A stretch of DNA of 64,000 bases. It comes from Corythucha ciliata (taxonomy: Eukaryota; Arthropoda; Insecta; Hemiptera; Tingidae). A program made the position numbers and the translations under genes. The DNA lies in assembly GCA_038030265.1 (NCBI GenBank), contig CM075937.1, forward strand, positions 15,562,001 to 15,626,000, in the 5' to 3' direction. A model generated the notes under the pieces. It had not been told where the DNA came from. It did not search any database and worked only from the letters and a program-made list of their open reading frames with translations. Shown here in pieces: positions 10,570 to 21,514 of the stretch (positions are counted from its first letter, which is position 1; each line of letters begins with the position of its first letter).

Positions 10570-11887
10570 AAGAGATTTAACAAGTGTATGTGACAAAAAA
10601 AATTGGGTGAAAGTAGGCCTCATTTGTGATCGAAAACACCCTTTGTGCCATGGTCATGACATATGATTTTTCTAACGTTTATAATGACTCACGTCACTTT
10701 TCTTAACTAAATGGGAATAACTCAGTTTCCAGCTGACATTTTGCAACTTTCGATGACAGATTTGGAAACAGCACATTTTTTTCTGTCAGGATTAGCCATT
10801 TACGATAAAATTCAACCGTTTTCTGGGGGCTCGTAAGCTGCTCAAAGTTTTGCAAATGGAGGATTTCTAATTTTTCAAAAAGTCAACCCCCGCTTTTCTT
10901 CTCGAAATTTGAGCGCACCGACATCCCATGGGTCGAAAAACTTCCCCAATGTGTCCTTTTTAAAATTACTCATGAACGTATTTTTAGTTAATCAGTGATT
11001 TTTCGGCAGAAATTACCATTTCTTAGAATAAAGAATGGCTTTTCTCTTCAAAATCGCTTGTTTCGACCTACAACATTTGAACAATTGTGATTTTTAGCAT
11101 GAATGACGTCATTAAAACATCATCCAACGTTTTCCCTTGAACGGGACGGACTGTGTACGCCTGTCAAAGTCCAAAAAATGTTGCTCCCGCAGCTAGCTGT
11201 CGGATAGAGTGCATTTCTCTACTGTGAATTTCGAAGTTTTCAGTTAATTTGCAGTTATTTAGCCGGAAATTGGTATCAACAAGTAGAGTCATTAAGTGCA
11301 CTAATTTCGTATAATAACAGCTAAACACGCTGAAATTCGCAGTAGTCAAATGCACTCTTGCCGACAGCCAGCTGCCGGAGGGACAGTTTTTGATATTTTA
11401 GTAGGAGTGCGCATTCCATTCGGTTCGAAGGATAACTTTGGATAAGGCTCTAATGAGTTTTAGCATGTTATGAATCACAATGCTCGTTAAAATTGGGTTG
11501 GTCGAGACAAGCGATTTTTAAGAGAAAAATCATTCTTTTTTCCATGATAATTATGGCCTTTCTGCCGAAAACTCGTTAAAGAACTAAAAAAACGTTCATT
11601 AGTAATTTTACAAAGGACAAATTGAACAAGTTTTTCCGACCAATGGGATGTCGATACGCTCAGATTTAGTGTAGAGAAGTGGGGGTTGAATTTTTCGAAA
11701 AATTAAAGATCCACGATTTGCAAAACTTTGAGCATCTCTCAAGCCCACAGAAATTTGTTGAGTTTTAGATGGATATAATGAATAAATCTGTCGCCGGTAT
11801 TTTAATTAATAAATTAATCAGACTGATATTATCCGGACGACGATGGAAGGGCATAGCCCAACACGATTCGAGTTTCGAGAAAAAATG

Positions 11888-11960
11888 GCTCCCCGGCGGG
11901 ATTTGAACCCGCAACCTCTGGATTACCAGTCCAGCACGCTGCCATTTGCGCCACGGAGAC
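11888..11960 (-). tRNA. tRNA-like SINE head, anticodon GGT, copy 1
   Basis: A cloverleaf is possible on minus: D arm GCGC...GCGT, anticodon arm CTGGA-CTGGTAA-TCCAG giving GGT, and T arm GCGGG-TTCAAAT-CCCGC. The acceptor stem pairs at six of seven positions, with G opposite G at 1-72. Box A (TGGCGCAAATGG) and box B (GGTTCAAATCC) are present and a T6 run follows. The body resembles arthropod tRNA-Arg(TCT) rather than tRNA-Thr, so GGT probably reflects a mutated anticodon. Treated as a SINE promoter, not a translation tRNA. Confidence 0.7.
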
Positions 11961-12208
11961 GCCTATGGGAGTCGTACTCCGAGGGGTAAGCTAAGCCGAA
12001 CCCCACCCAGGTCCATTGTTTCTCGAAACTCTAGGCGCTTCTCCTGATCGGTAAACCACGCAAATTTTATCTTATCTAGATGTTGTTAGATGGATGTAAT
12101 GAATAAATCTGTCGCCGGTATTTTAATTAATAAATTAATCAGACTGATATTATCCGGACGACGATGGAAGGGCATAGCCCAACACGATTCGAGTTTCGAG
12201 AAAAAATG

Positions 12209-12281
12209 GCTCCCCGGCGGGATTTGAACCCGCAACCTCTGGATTACCAGTCCAGCACGCTGCCATTTGCGCCACGGAGAC
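12209..12281 (-). tRNA. tRNA-like SINE head, anticodon GGT, copy 2
   Basis: Identical in the tRNA region to copy 1, 321 bases further on in the same orientation, with the same G-G mismatch at the top of the acceptor stem and the same T6 run downstream. Confidence 0.7.
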
Positions 12282-12518
12282 GCCAATGGGAGTCGTACTC
12301 CGAGGGGTAAGCTAAGCCGAACCCCACCCAGGTCCATTGTTTCTCGAAACTCTAGGCGCTTCTCCTGATCGGTAAACTCTAGATATCTAGATCTAGATCT
12401 AGATAAGATAAAATTTGGCGTGGTTTACCGATCAGGAGAAGCGCCTAGAGTTTCGAGAAACAATGGACCTGGGTGGGGTTCGGTTTAGCTTACCCCTCGG
12501 AGTACGACTCCCATAGGC

Positions 12519-12591
12519 GTCTCCGTGGCGCAAATAGCAGCGTTCTGGACTGGTAATCCAGAGGTTGCGGGTTCAAATCCCGCCGGGGAGC
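12519..12591 (+). tRNA. tRNA-like SINE head, anticodon GGT, copy 3 (variant)
   Basis: Opposite orientation to copies 1 and 2. It differs by AATAGCAGCGTTCTGG in the D arm, which changes G to A and weakens the D stem. The anticodon loop is unchanged, and a T6 run follows at 12594. Confidence 0.65.
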
Positions 12592-12840
12592 CATTTTTTC
12601 TCGAAACTCGAATCGTGTTGGGCTATGCCCTTCCATCGTCGTCCGGATAATATCAGTCTGATTAATTTATTAATTAAAATACCGGCGATAGATTTATTCA
12701 TTATATCCATCTAACAACATCTAGATAAGATAAAATTTGGCGTGGTTTACTGATCAGGAGAAGCGCCTAGAGTTTCGAGAAACAATGGACCTGGGTGGGG
12801 TTCGGCTTAGCTTACCCCTCGGAGTACGACTCCCATAGGC

Positions 12841-12913
12841 GTCTCCGTGGCGCAAATGGCAGCGTGCTGGACTGGTAATCCAGAGGTTGCGGGTTCAAAT
12901 CCCGCCGGGGAGC
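12841..12913 (+). tRNA. tRNA-like SINE head, anticodon GGT, copy 4
   Basis: Same body as copies 1 and 2, 322 bases after copy 3. After the tRNA region the tail ends at the 13-bp duplication (12998), so this unit marks one edge of the insertion. Confidence 0.7.
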
Positions 12914-13713
12914 AATTTTTTTTCTCGAAACTCGAATCGTGTTGGGCTATGCCCTTCCATCGTCGTCCGGATAATATCAGTCTGATTAATTTATTAATTG
13001 TTGAGTTTTATCGAAAATGGCTATTCCTGACAGAAAAAAGTGTGCTCTTTCCAAATCCATCGTCAAAAGTTGTAAATGTTTGCTGTAAACCGATCTATTC
13101 GCATTTAGTTAAGAAAAGTGATGCAAGCCTCAAAAAGTTAGAAAAATCATATCTCGTAGGATTTTGATTTTCAGGCCATGGTTTATAGTAGGTATGTTTT
13201 CGATCGCAAATGAGGCCTATTTTCACCCATTTTTTTTTGTCACACTTATCCTGTTCCACCCTGTATGTATATGTGTATAAGTTGTATACAAATGTCAAGC
13301 TTAATTATTCGGTTTAATTCTTTTCTTATGACTGGCCAGAACTATCGACTGATTTCAATCGTAATTTAAATGATAAGTACGTGCAACTTAGATCTACCAC
13401 GGCGGTACCGGGATAGTGATGCACGAGCCCGAGACTATCATTTCTGGAGCGAGACCGAGACCATCATTTCTTGAGCGAGACCGAGACCGAGAAGAGACCG
13501 CTATTTTCGGGACGAGACCGAGACTGGTCTCGGAATTAAAAGAATGAACAAAGTGATGGCTCATTTATGAATGCAGAACGTTTTAACAATGAAATGACCT
13601 TGTTTCATGCCGAGACGGCTATTGTGTTATGGACCTCCGGGATGTAGTGGATCAAAGGGGGGAGGTTAGGGTGGGCATATCCCCGCCCCGTAACGCACAT
13701 AATGACATAAAAC

Positions 13714-14034
13714 TAGAGGTGGGTTAAATAACGGTTAACTGTTATGGCGCAACAGTTAACAATAAAATAACTAACGACCAGTTGATCACGTTAAAAAATA
13801 ACCGTTGAAAAATAACTGGTCAATTCAACCAGTTTCTTCTCAACGCTCGGAGATGGCGTTACCTATCAACGAGTTTACACTTTCAACAGTTGCGGGAGAA
13901 GAACTGTTGTCCCTAGCGGGAACGAAACAATACAGACCAACCAGTTAATTGTTAACGGCTATTTCGTAACAGTTATTTTTCGTCAACGAACGTTAATTAA
14001 CGTTTACGAAAAATAACGATAACGCCCATCTCTA
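13714..14034. mobile_element. hAT MITE with perfect 8-bp duplication
   Basis: Ends TAGAGGTGGGTTAAATAACG and its complement-like partner TAGAGATGGGCGTTATCG (minus) bound a 321-bp element. CATAAAAC is duplicated at 13706-13713 and 14035-14042. The inside is full of GTTAACNGTTAT-type words in both orientations. Nested in the larger hAT-like element. Confidence 0.9.
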
Positions 14035-14119
14035 CATAAAACAGTGGGAAAAAATTTACTTTTTGTAAAATTATCATAGGAAACACGCACATGTCTTCTT
14101 CTTTCACGAATTATACATG

Positions 14120-14172
14120 ATGGTAGTAGTAGTAGTAGTAATAGTAGTAGTAATAGTAGTAGTAATAGTAGT
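14120..14172. repeat. TAG/TAA trinucleotide microsatellite
   Basis: About 17 units, mostly TAG with occasional TAA, ending in TTTATTGATTACC. On minus this could be the microsatellite tail of a LINE 3' end, but no LINE coding was recognised upstream. Confidence 0.85.
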
Positions 14173-14663
14173 TTATTGATTACCAATGTACAATCATACC
14201 ATAATAACAGTACTTGCCGAGACTACCGATCAGGCAATGGGCAAATTGCCCGTCTGCCGAGAAGGTTTCAGGCTTCGTAATTTTACGTTTCTGTAAGCTA
14301 CGTACTACAATAACCAGACAGGGTGCTAACTGCCTAAGCCCAAGAGAGCGGGGAAAAATAAATAACTATATGTCCAAATGAAAATATCTACATAAAATAA
14401 GAGAATAACAGTAACTCAAATATAAAAATATATAAGCAACAAAACAAGGCAACACGTTCGGGCACCTATCCTAGGCAAATAGATGTCCTAGTAACAAATA
14501 ATTCCAAGTTTAGATCCAAATAAGAATAACCATATAAAATAAATAACAAATAAAATTTATAAGTTTACTGACAAATACGTTAGCCCTGCCCCAGTAACAC
14601 CCTCCAGCTATATATTGTTCCTCCTCTTCGGCGATTTATTCTCTTTTAACATTAACTCTTTTA

Positions 14664-14957
14664 TCATTTCATCACCGTCAAATTCCCCCCCCCTACCACC
14701 GAGGTCAACAGTTTATTACCATTCTCCCTCGTCTTTTTATCAACAAGACCCTTATCGTCCATCCACACAAATGTATTCTCGTTCACTTTAACAGAACTTC
14801 CCCGGACTTTCACGCTTACTTTATTATTGGCTGCTAAAAAACTTATTTTCAAACTTAACAACGTTGTTTGCTTACGCCTTTTATACATGATGGTTTTCGC
14901 ACGATCAGGGAGGGAAGTGATACTTCCCCATCCAGGTACCTCAACAGGGAAGTCCAC
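14664..14957 (-). CDS. Unrecognised open frame of 97 codons
   Basis: A Lys/Val-rich frame with VKVRGSSVKVNENTFVW followed by DDKGLVD and a VVGGGNLTV tail. It has no stop inside and lies within the hAT-like element. The K-V-R-G, then F-V-W-x-D layout could belong to the C-terminal part of a LINE ORF1, but I do not recognise the family. No neighbouring exons were identified. Confidence 0.3.
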   Translation of the reverse strand: MDFPVEVPGWGSITSLPDRAKTIMYKRRKQTTLLSLKISFLAANNKVSVKVRGSSVKVNENTFVWMDDKGLVDKKTRENGNKLLTSVVGGGNLTVMK

Positions 14958-15459
14958 TTTTACTTGAAAAGATGAGCTAGGTGAAAAAAAAATTTTTTTT
15001 CACTCACTAGTGAAGGAAAGTAAGGCAGAATGCCAATAATTTCACATTTTCCCTCTCAAGCGAAGGAAACAGGAAGGTTTTCATTCACTAGTGAAGGAAA
15101 GCGAAAAAAAAAAAGTTCTGTATTCAATTAGCGTACCCTTGCCACCGAACACTTGCAGGAATGACAATCAAACCTGTTGGTCGTGCGAAAAATAATCTAC
15201 AACTCGTGAGGAAGAAGCTTTCACTCTCTCGTAGTTTTTAGCTCACTCGGCCCCGCCTCGTGAGCCAAACACAACTCGCAGGTAGAACTCCACTTCCCTC
15301 ACTTTTAGTGAAGTATACTATTATTTCACTTGTCGCGCGAAAATATCGTGTATAACTCAATTCACTTGCTCGTACTCATTAAGCCGACTCGGCTTTGACT
15401 CGCCAGCCAAATAAAGTACTCGCAAGTAAATTGGCACTTACGTGTCTCGTTATATGTAA

Positions 15460-15600
15460 AGCTCTGTTCACACGATGCAATGTTTGAAGTTATATTGCAT
15501 GCTGGTTTTTTAAAAGCATATGTTCCTTGGTAGTGACCGGATGTTTTTAAAAATCCAGCATGCAATTTAGCTTCAAACATTGCATCGTGTGAACAGGGCT
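15460..15600. mobile_element. Palindromic Harbinger-type MITE with TAA duplication
   Basis: The arms begin AGCTCTGTTCACACGATGCA on the left and AGCCCTGTTCACACGATGCA on minus at the right; both continue with ATGTTTGAAG. TAA lies outside each end (15457-15459 and 15601-15603). Length 141 bp, nested in the hAT-like element. Confidence 0.85.
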
Positions 15601-15880
15601 TAAGATAGTATTTTTTGTAAACAAGCTGATTGTTTTAGAGCATAGGGGATAAAACACTCACTTTATCGCCGTGGCCGAAAAAATCAGCCCATGTTTTAAT
15701 AAAAAAATACTGTACACACCGCGTCAAAAAAGTGATTTTGGGGTCTCGAAAAAAGGCCAGGCTCGGCTACGCCCCGCCCGTCCAGTTTTTTCTCTCGGCC
15801 TCCAAAAAATCGCTTTCTTGCCTAGGCGTACTATAATCTACTATTCCTAAGATCATTCTTAAAGAAGTGTTTGAGCAAAT

Positions 15881-15958
15881 GTTCATCGTGCGTAAGGACC
15901 TACTTTACTCAAAAAAAAGTAGGGTAGTGTGTAAAGTAGATCTTTAAGCACGATGAAC
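15881..15958. repeat. Imperfect 78-bp hairpin
   Basis: Arms GTTCATCGTGCGTAAGGACC and its complement near GATCTTTAAGCACGATGAAC surround a core that includes a run of eight A. Perfect at the tips with two small bulges. Could be a very short MITE. Confidence 0.6.
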
Positions 15959-16949
15959 AATGGGTGAAGGGTGAGTGGAACCGTGGAAATTATATAGCAA
16001 AAGGTCAAAGTCAGTTGATTATGTTGGTGAGTTGGTATAAGAATTGAGGCAGGTAAGCCCGCTTTCATCTTGCTCGTTGCTTGCTTCTTTTGTTTCTTCT
16101 TTTTTATTTCTCTGAAATGAAGTTGTGTGGCAAATGGGAGACTTTATGGAACCGTTAAATTAAAAAATTATGAACCCTATTGGCTATTGGATCCTGAGGC
16201 GTATAATCGCTCTACAAACTCTACCGATGATGGCACTCGACTTCGTCTCATGTCAGAAATAGTGGTGCGCGCGGGACGGGACGCGAGAACAAGCCCAACT
16301 GCACAGCAGCCAACTGGACGCCGCGGCCATGCTGCTTAGTGCAACGGAACCCTAATTTTGCGTTTGAAACTTCCCTGGGCCGCTATCATTAAACTCGACG
16401 CCCCTTTATTTTTTTATATTTTTTTTTTTCAACTAACATTGCCGGTTGAAGCATGAGAAGTTGGGTCTGGTGTATGAGGGTAGGATTGTGCACCTCTACC
16501 TCGTTGTGTCTGGGAAGGGAAGTCTCTTGCTTGAACTAAATGAGTTGGCTTGTGCGAGATTTTGAGTTGATCTCGTTGAATTCCCAACTGTTCCCCTTTC
16601 ACGTTCTCAGTGTGACGATTGTTTTAAAGGCACGATTCTACTTTGGGGCAATTGCAAAGCTCTTTGGTCATTAATCAGTAGTGTATCAGGTATCACTTAC
16701 CTCCCTTCGTGCCACGAGCCACCAAGGAATGAAAGCAAAGTATAAATTCATCCATCGTCGTCATCTGTAATCATTGGGGCGAGAGTAGGATCACTCGTCA
16801 CTAATATCACACATACTTTGAATTCGCGACTTTTCATGATCGAGACCAAGACCAACCCTTCATGAGCGAGACCGAGACCTCTCAAGTCTCGTCTCGGTCT
16901 CGTGCATCACTAACCGGGAAGGCGACAAATATTTGTTCAATAAATGAAA

Positions 16950-17635
16950 TGTGGTTGTTAACTCCAGTTGAGTGGAGACGCACGGCGGGGGACACAGAGG
17001 TTTCCTCTGATTTGTGGTGCCTTTAAAGCTGTCTGATTTCGACGTGGAGTATCCAAGGTCTTGAGACTTCTCGAAAAACTCTGAATAACCCGCGTTGGTG
17101 GAAGTCGGAGTGATGTTCGAGATCGTCCCCGGCAGAATATGTGCATACAAAAAAAAGGGGACCTGGAATACAATCCTTTCGGTATTGTGTTGCTCCTGGG
17201 GTTGGCCTTCGCCGATTTCACCTTACTTTCGTCTCCCTTTTTTATGATGACGCTCGATTTCGTTTTCTTCACCCTTGGCCTCCTCGTGGGTGCTTCGATG
17301 TAATGTGGTGATGTTAACCCTTCATTTACATAATTGTTAAAGTAATAATTTTAAGTCCTTTCCTTAGATCTTTTGACTTACTAAATGGATATCTCTCCCT
17401 ATTCCACGCGGTGACACTCGGATGGCAGTTTCAAGGTATTTTGCAGCGAGGAAATCTTCTTTCGGGCTTTTAGTCGACACGTCGGTGTCCTCCTCGTTTC
17501 ACGTCCCTCGCACGACTCAATCAGCTCATGCGGCGACAACGTATCCGAGGAACCGCCTAAACCGCCGAATATGTGGCGAATGTTTGAACAGGTGGGTCTA
17601 TTATCCCGATATCGTGTGTTATCACTTGTTGACAC
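16950..17635 (-). pseudogene. Possible decayed coding sequence, unknown
   Basis: On minus, frames 17635-17399 (78 codons, opening MSTSDNTRYRDNR), 17272-16958 and 17150-16860 follow each other. The last two look like one frame shifted at an A-run near 17150, with a Ser/Lys-rich N-terminus (KKTKSSVIIKKGDESK). The composition suits the N-terminal part of a retrotransposon ORF1, but there is no diagnostic motif. Confidence 0.25.
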
Positions 17636-18264
17636 TTCTTATCATAAGGTTTTTTTCATATTCATTTACGCTTAAATGTATTATGTATATTAGTTAAATA
17701 GGCGCACTTTATAACGACATTAAACACGACCGACCGAAAACACGACAGAAGGTCGAACATCGTCTCGTTAGAACACTGGGAATGAAGATTAGTATTAACT
17801 TTAGCTGTGTCTTTTAGACATTATAAGTATCACATTAAATTATGGTGTTTTCTTTATTTATTCTTTGTATTTCACATTGTGGATCACCACAACTCTGGTA
17901 TAGTGGGTAACACATTAGTTGCGGTGTAAAACTCAGGCCTTACTTAAAGCGCTTAAGCACAAGCTGAAGCCGCTTGATGAACAAAGTCGAGGTGTTTGTG
18001 CGGAGGTGTTCCTTATAACTTTCTATCTTAACGCATTTAATGTCAAATTGTAGTATTTGGCGGAATAAAAGGTTCCAGTGTGATTAAAGCTTTTACCTAA
18101 GCACCAAGAAGACGTGTTTCATCAGATGGCTAAGCACTTGTCCAGCACTGAGCTCTATACGTATGATCTGAACCTGGCACAACACATGTCAGAAAATTTT
18201 TCCGAAAAATGAATCATTTGTGCCAAAAGTTTTTTTTTTTGGAAGAAAAGAAGAAGAAGAAAAT

Positions 18265-18690
18265 CACAGCATGTGTCGGGCTAAGTTCACGCAACCCGAT
18301 ACATAGCCGAGATCGCTTGTTTCACGTCATAAATTCATCTCGATCTAGTTTGTTTACGTTTGTTTAGACAAAATTTTCGTTTATTTATCATTCCATATAC
18401 AGATTTATTCAAAAAACTGTCTGTGTCATGCTAAGTTTACGAAACCCGACCCATGCAGCCGTTCGTTTGTTTCGCGGTACATTCCGTCTCGATCTCGTTT
18501 GTTGACGTTTGTTTAGCCGAGATTTTCGTTTGTTTACCATTTCATGTACGAATATATTCAAAAAACTGTCTATGTCAGGCTACGTTCAAGCAACCCGACA
18601 CATAGTAGGAATCGTTTGTTTCGCAGCATATTCTGCCTCATTATCGTTTGTTTAGCCAAAATTATCGTTTCTTCACGTTGTTTAGACAAT
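18265..18690. repeat. Subterminal tandem array, left
   Basis: Three units of about 155 bp, each with a GTCGGG or GTCAGGCTA word, a CGTTTGTTTCGC-like word, CTCGTTTGTTTACG and CAAAAAACTGTCT. Units differ by scattered substitutions. Confidence 0.75.
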
Positions 18691-19929
18691 AATCTTGTTT
18701 GTTTCGCTTACTGAACTACTCTGCTCGGTACGAACACGTAAGCCAAGTCCAGTCCAGGCACAATATCTGACAAAAGACCAAAATCATCTGGGGGCTTATT
18801 CTGTAAAACATCGAAGCTTTTACACGTTGCCTAGAAAGCAATGTTGCTATGGTAGAACTGTTGAAATATGTTTGTTGCTTTTCCGCGTTGCAGTTTTAGA
18901 GAATACCGATTTAGCTACATTGAAAATCGACTTCGGAATAATAACCAAAGAACTATACTGGAGGAGACCAAGCCATTAAATATGCACTGAAAGAAAATAA
19001 AATACGCATTTGAACGTCTGTAAATTCAATTTAAAATTGCCTTTATTGCTGTCAAATAATAAATTATATTGAATTGCCAACAGCTTGTTTTTCATATCGT
19101 TAAGGGAGAGTTCAAAAATGTAAATAAGGCAGCAGTGAGGATCATATCACGTAGCACGTGTGGTTTCTTTAGTCTATAGCGGGAGCGTACTATGAATCCT
19201 CACGCCCAAGTAGCCACGAACAATCAAGCACAATCAAGCTAGAATCTACCCGAGTAATGTGGGAAATCAGCAGCGTGCCTCTTCACGACGATTGAGAGGC
19301 GAGGATCGAGGAAAATTCCCGAAGATGAGAGCGAACAATTGATGAGAATGCCATGGATAAAAATGCCGACGTCTAAACCATTCAAGACAGGACTAGCGGC
19401 TTTCTCGACCACACAACACTCTCATCTGAGACTTCGAGCTAGAATACTTCTCGCTGTGGGCTGATCCTCCACAAGCTGCTGCGCCGGAAGTCAGAATGGC
19501 GAAGATCAGAAGCGCGAGCTGAGATAAGAAACTTTCGACGTTCTTATCCCATGACAGACTTGAATAAAAAAGCTAGCCCGAGGAAAGTTAAAATTCACAA
19601 TGATAACGGGGTTTGATAAAGATGAAAGCAACACTGCAATCGAATTTGTCGATATAGCAACAGAGTCTGGTGGTGCTACTATAATAACCTACTAAAGAAA
19701 TACTCCTTAGCAACGTTGCTTCAAATTCATTGTTTCTAAAATTGCAGAATGCCGAATAGCAACGTTTCTATGATGGATAGCAACATTGCAATCGAAATTT
19801 GATTGCTATCGTGTTAGAGAATAAGGCCCCTGTTCAGCTCGGCCTCTTCACGCCATTTGTATGAACACTTGTATTTGAGGCTGAGTTCTCGCAACCTAAT
19901 TCACGGCCTAAATCAGCAGTTGTTAAAGG

Positions 19930-20395
19930 GTCATCATAAAACTTTTTTTTTTTTTCCAATCGTATATGACATGGAAAACTTACAAAAAGTTACGCTAAAC
20001 AGACGAATACAAACGAGAACAGAATATGTGGCATAACACACGTTGCCGCTTTTGTGTCGGGTATCCCGTATATAGCCTGACGTAGACAGTTTTTCGAATA
20101 AAATCGTACATGAAGTGGTAAACAAACAAAAATTTCGACTAAACAAACGAAAATTTCGACTAAACAAACGAGATCAAGATGGAATATGCCGGGAAACAAA
20201 CGATTTGGGTGTCGGGTTGTGTGAACTTAGCCTGACAAATAATGATTTTCAAAAAAATCGTACATGAAATGGTGAACAAACGTTAATTTCGGCAAAACAA
20301 ACGTAAACAAACGAGAATGAGACAGAATATGTCACGAAACAAACGATTGCAGTCATGTGTCAGTGTGCCTGGACTTGGCCTAATATAAATAATTA
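19930..20395. repeat. Subterminal tandem array, right (inverted)
   Basis: Same unit as the left array but complemented, for example AAACAAACGAGATCAAGATG and GGGTGTCGGGTTGTGTGAAC. At least two and a half units, one with an internal short duplication of ATTTCGACTAAACAAACGA. Confidence 0.75.
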
Positions 20396-20990
20396 CGTTC
20401 GTATCGAGCAGAGTTGTTTAGGAGGCTATGAAAACGAAAAAAAAAATTTTATGTACAACCCGGAGATAAAGCAGTCCTTATCAATTTCAAAATTTTATGG
20501 TAAGCCTGCCTATTACTCCCTAGGGAAAGTCACCAGCTTTATTCCCTCATCTTTCGGGAGTAAAGGTCATTGTTACCAACTATGAAAGACAAGAAATACT
20601 GATTTTGTAGAGTGATTTACTTGAATGACTTGGCTACTCTGCATTCCGCTCCCCTGGCTTTTTTTCATTTGTCTTGTTGTGAACGCCGGCACGCCATAAA
20701 TTCGGGCGGCGACCTCCTCGCTCTGAAGAATCACGGAGATAGGAAGTCTAGCGTCCAGCGTTGCCGAAGGGTACGTTGAAAACTCCACGAAAAGTAAAGA
20801 GTAAACCGCAAGAAGAATTCCAGGGGCCGACGACTTACAGGGGACCGGGGGCCAACACAAAGTACAAATAGATAGCTGAAAACCCGAAGAAGAACACTTA
20901 CACTATGTCACCCCAAAAGAAGAAAATTACAATTTCGAATTGCAACAATTGCCGAATCAATATAAAAATTGACCAAAATGAATTACTTAC

Positions 20991-21163
20991 ACCCGTTTAC
21001 ATGGTTTAATCTTCCTGCTCAATATGATGGAATTAATTTCATTGAATGGCTCAGGCAATTTGATAGAACAAGATTATGATAAGTAAAAATGTTTACATGT
21101 TTCAATTTCATTGAATCCATGAAATTGAGCAATAAGATTAAACCATGTAAACGCGCCTTTACC
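20991..21163. mobile_element. Inverted-repeat MITE, about 170 bp
   Basis: The arms contain CGTTTACATGGTTTAATCTT and its complement at 21131-21153, together with GCTCAAT and ATTTCATTGAA words. Flanking TTA occurs on both sides but the ends are not sharp. Lies within the foldback element. Confidence 0.6.
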
Positions 21164-21403
21164 TACATTGTTCGTTTAAATAATTCAACGCACAAATATA
21201 TTTTCTGTTGTCTTGCGAACGATTCAAGCACAAAAATCACACCGCCCTTCTATAAATTCAAATTCAAACCTCCTTCACTTGAGCAGTTGAGCGATGTATT
21301 ACTACGAGCAGCGAGATAACGCTAACTGTTCTGTTGCGTACCCGCTTTCCTAATTATTATCTCGGAATTTCCATTGATTCCGCTTTTCCGGTTGTACATA
21401 AAG

Positions 21404-21514
21404 TTATGTATGTAACTTTGGAGTAAATCCGTTTATTTTCCTCGAAACATTACAGCCCGAGCGAAGCGAGGTCTCACAGAAAATAAACCACGTCTTTACT
21501 CCCTCGATACATAA
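21404..21514. repeat. Imperfect hairpin repeat
   Basis: TTATGTATGTAACTTTGGAG with GTTTATTTTC is answered on the other side by GAAAATAAAC and CTCCCTCGATACATAA. The centre contains the palindromic CGAGCGAAGCGAGG. Probably a small MITE. Confidence 0.45.

Larger units (their letters stand above)
11768..12997. mobile_element. Cluster of four tRNA-derived SINE units with a 13-bp target duplication
   Basis: The 13-bp word TTGTTGAGTTTTA occurs directly outside at 11755-11767 and 12998-13010 and splits the foldback arm, so the whole cluster behaves as one insertion. Units of about 320 bp are arranged as two minus copies followed by two plus copies, meeting near 12390 in an AGATCTAGATCT-rich centre. 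Each unit has a leader with TCTAGGCGCTTCTCCTGATC or its complement, a tRNA-like body followed by a T5-T6 run, and an AT-rich tail. Confidence 0.8.
10570..13262. mobile_element. Foldback element split by a SINE cluster
   Basis: Sequence 10588-11165 is matched in inverted orientation by 11770-11395 and then, beyond an insertion, by 13250-13006. The innermost part around 11165-11395 is itself palindromic, with its centre near 11280. Both arms show CTGTCAGGA, AAATGAGGCC-type words and the GATGACAGATTTGGAAA-like segment. The right outer edge reads CAGGGTGGAACAGG on minus beside TA. No coding frame survives. It is a long inverted-repeat transposon of unknown superfamily; the TA-CAGGGTGG edge recalls mariner-type ends. 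Confidence 0.75.
13414..16912. mobile_element. hAT-like non-autonomous element with 7-bp target duplication
   Basis: Ends 13414 and 16912 share the inverted repeat TAGTGATGCACGAG(A/C)CCGAGAC. The heptamer ACCGGGA lies directly outside both (13407-13413 and 16913-16919). The TAGTGATGCA terminus and a duplication of this size fit the hAT superfamily, whose usual length is 8 bp. Near both ends GAGACCGAGACC words are repeated (13440-13515 and 16840-16900), as expected of subterminal repeats. No transposase is seen. A 70-codon frame at 16127-16339 matches nothing I know. Two other MITEs have inserted inside. Confidence 0.8.

Noticed and set aside
11888..12913. Functional tRNA-Thr gene cluster
   Set aside because: The G-G mismatch at the acceptor top, the Arg-like body, the shared 320-bp context and the 13-bp duplication around the whole cluster favour SINEs.
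14004..14186. Leucine-run open frame on minus
   Set aside because: It is a translation of the TAG/TAA microsatellite.
16127..16339. A 70-codon frame as a hAT gene
   Set aside because: It has no BED finger or dimerisation motif and its C-terminus is Arg/Ala-rich without pattern.
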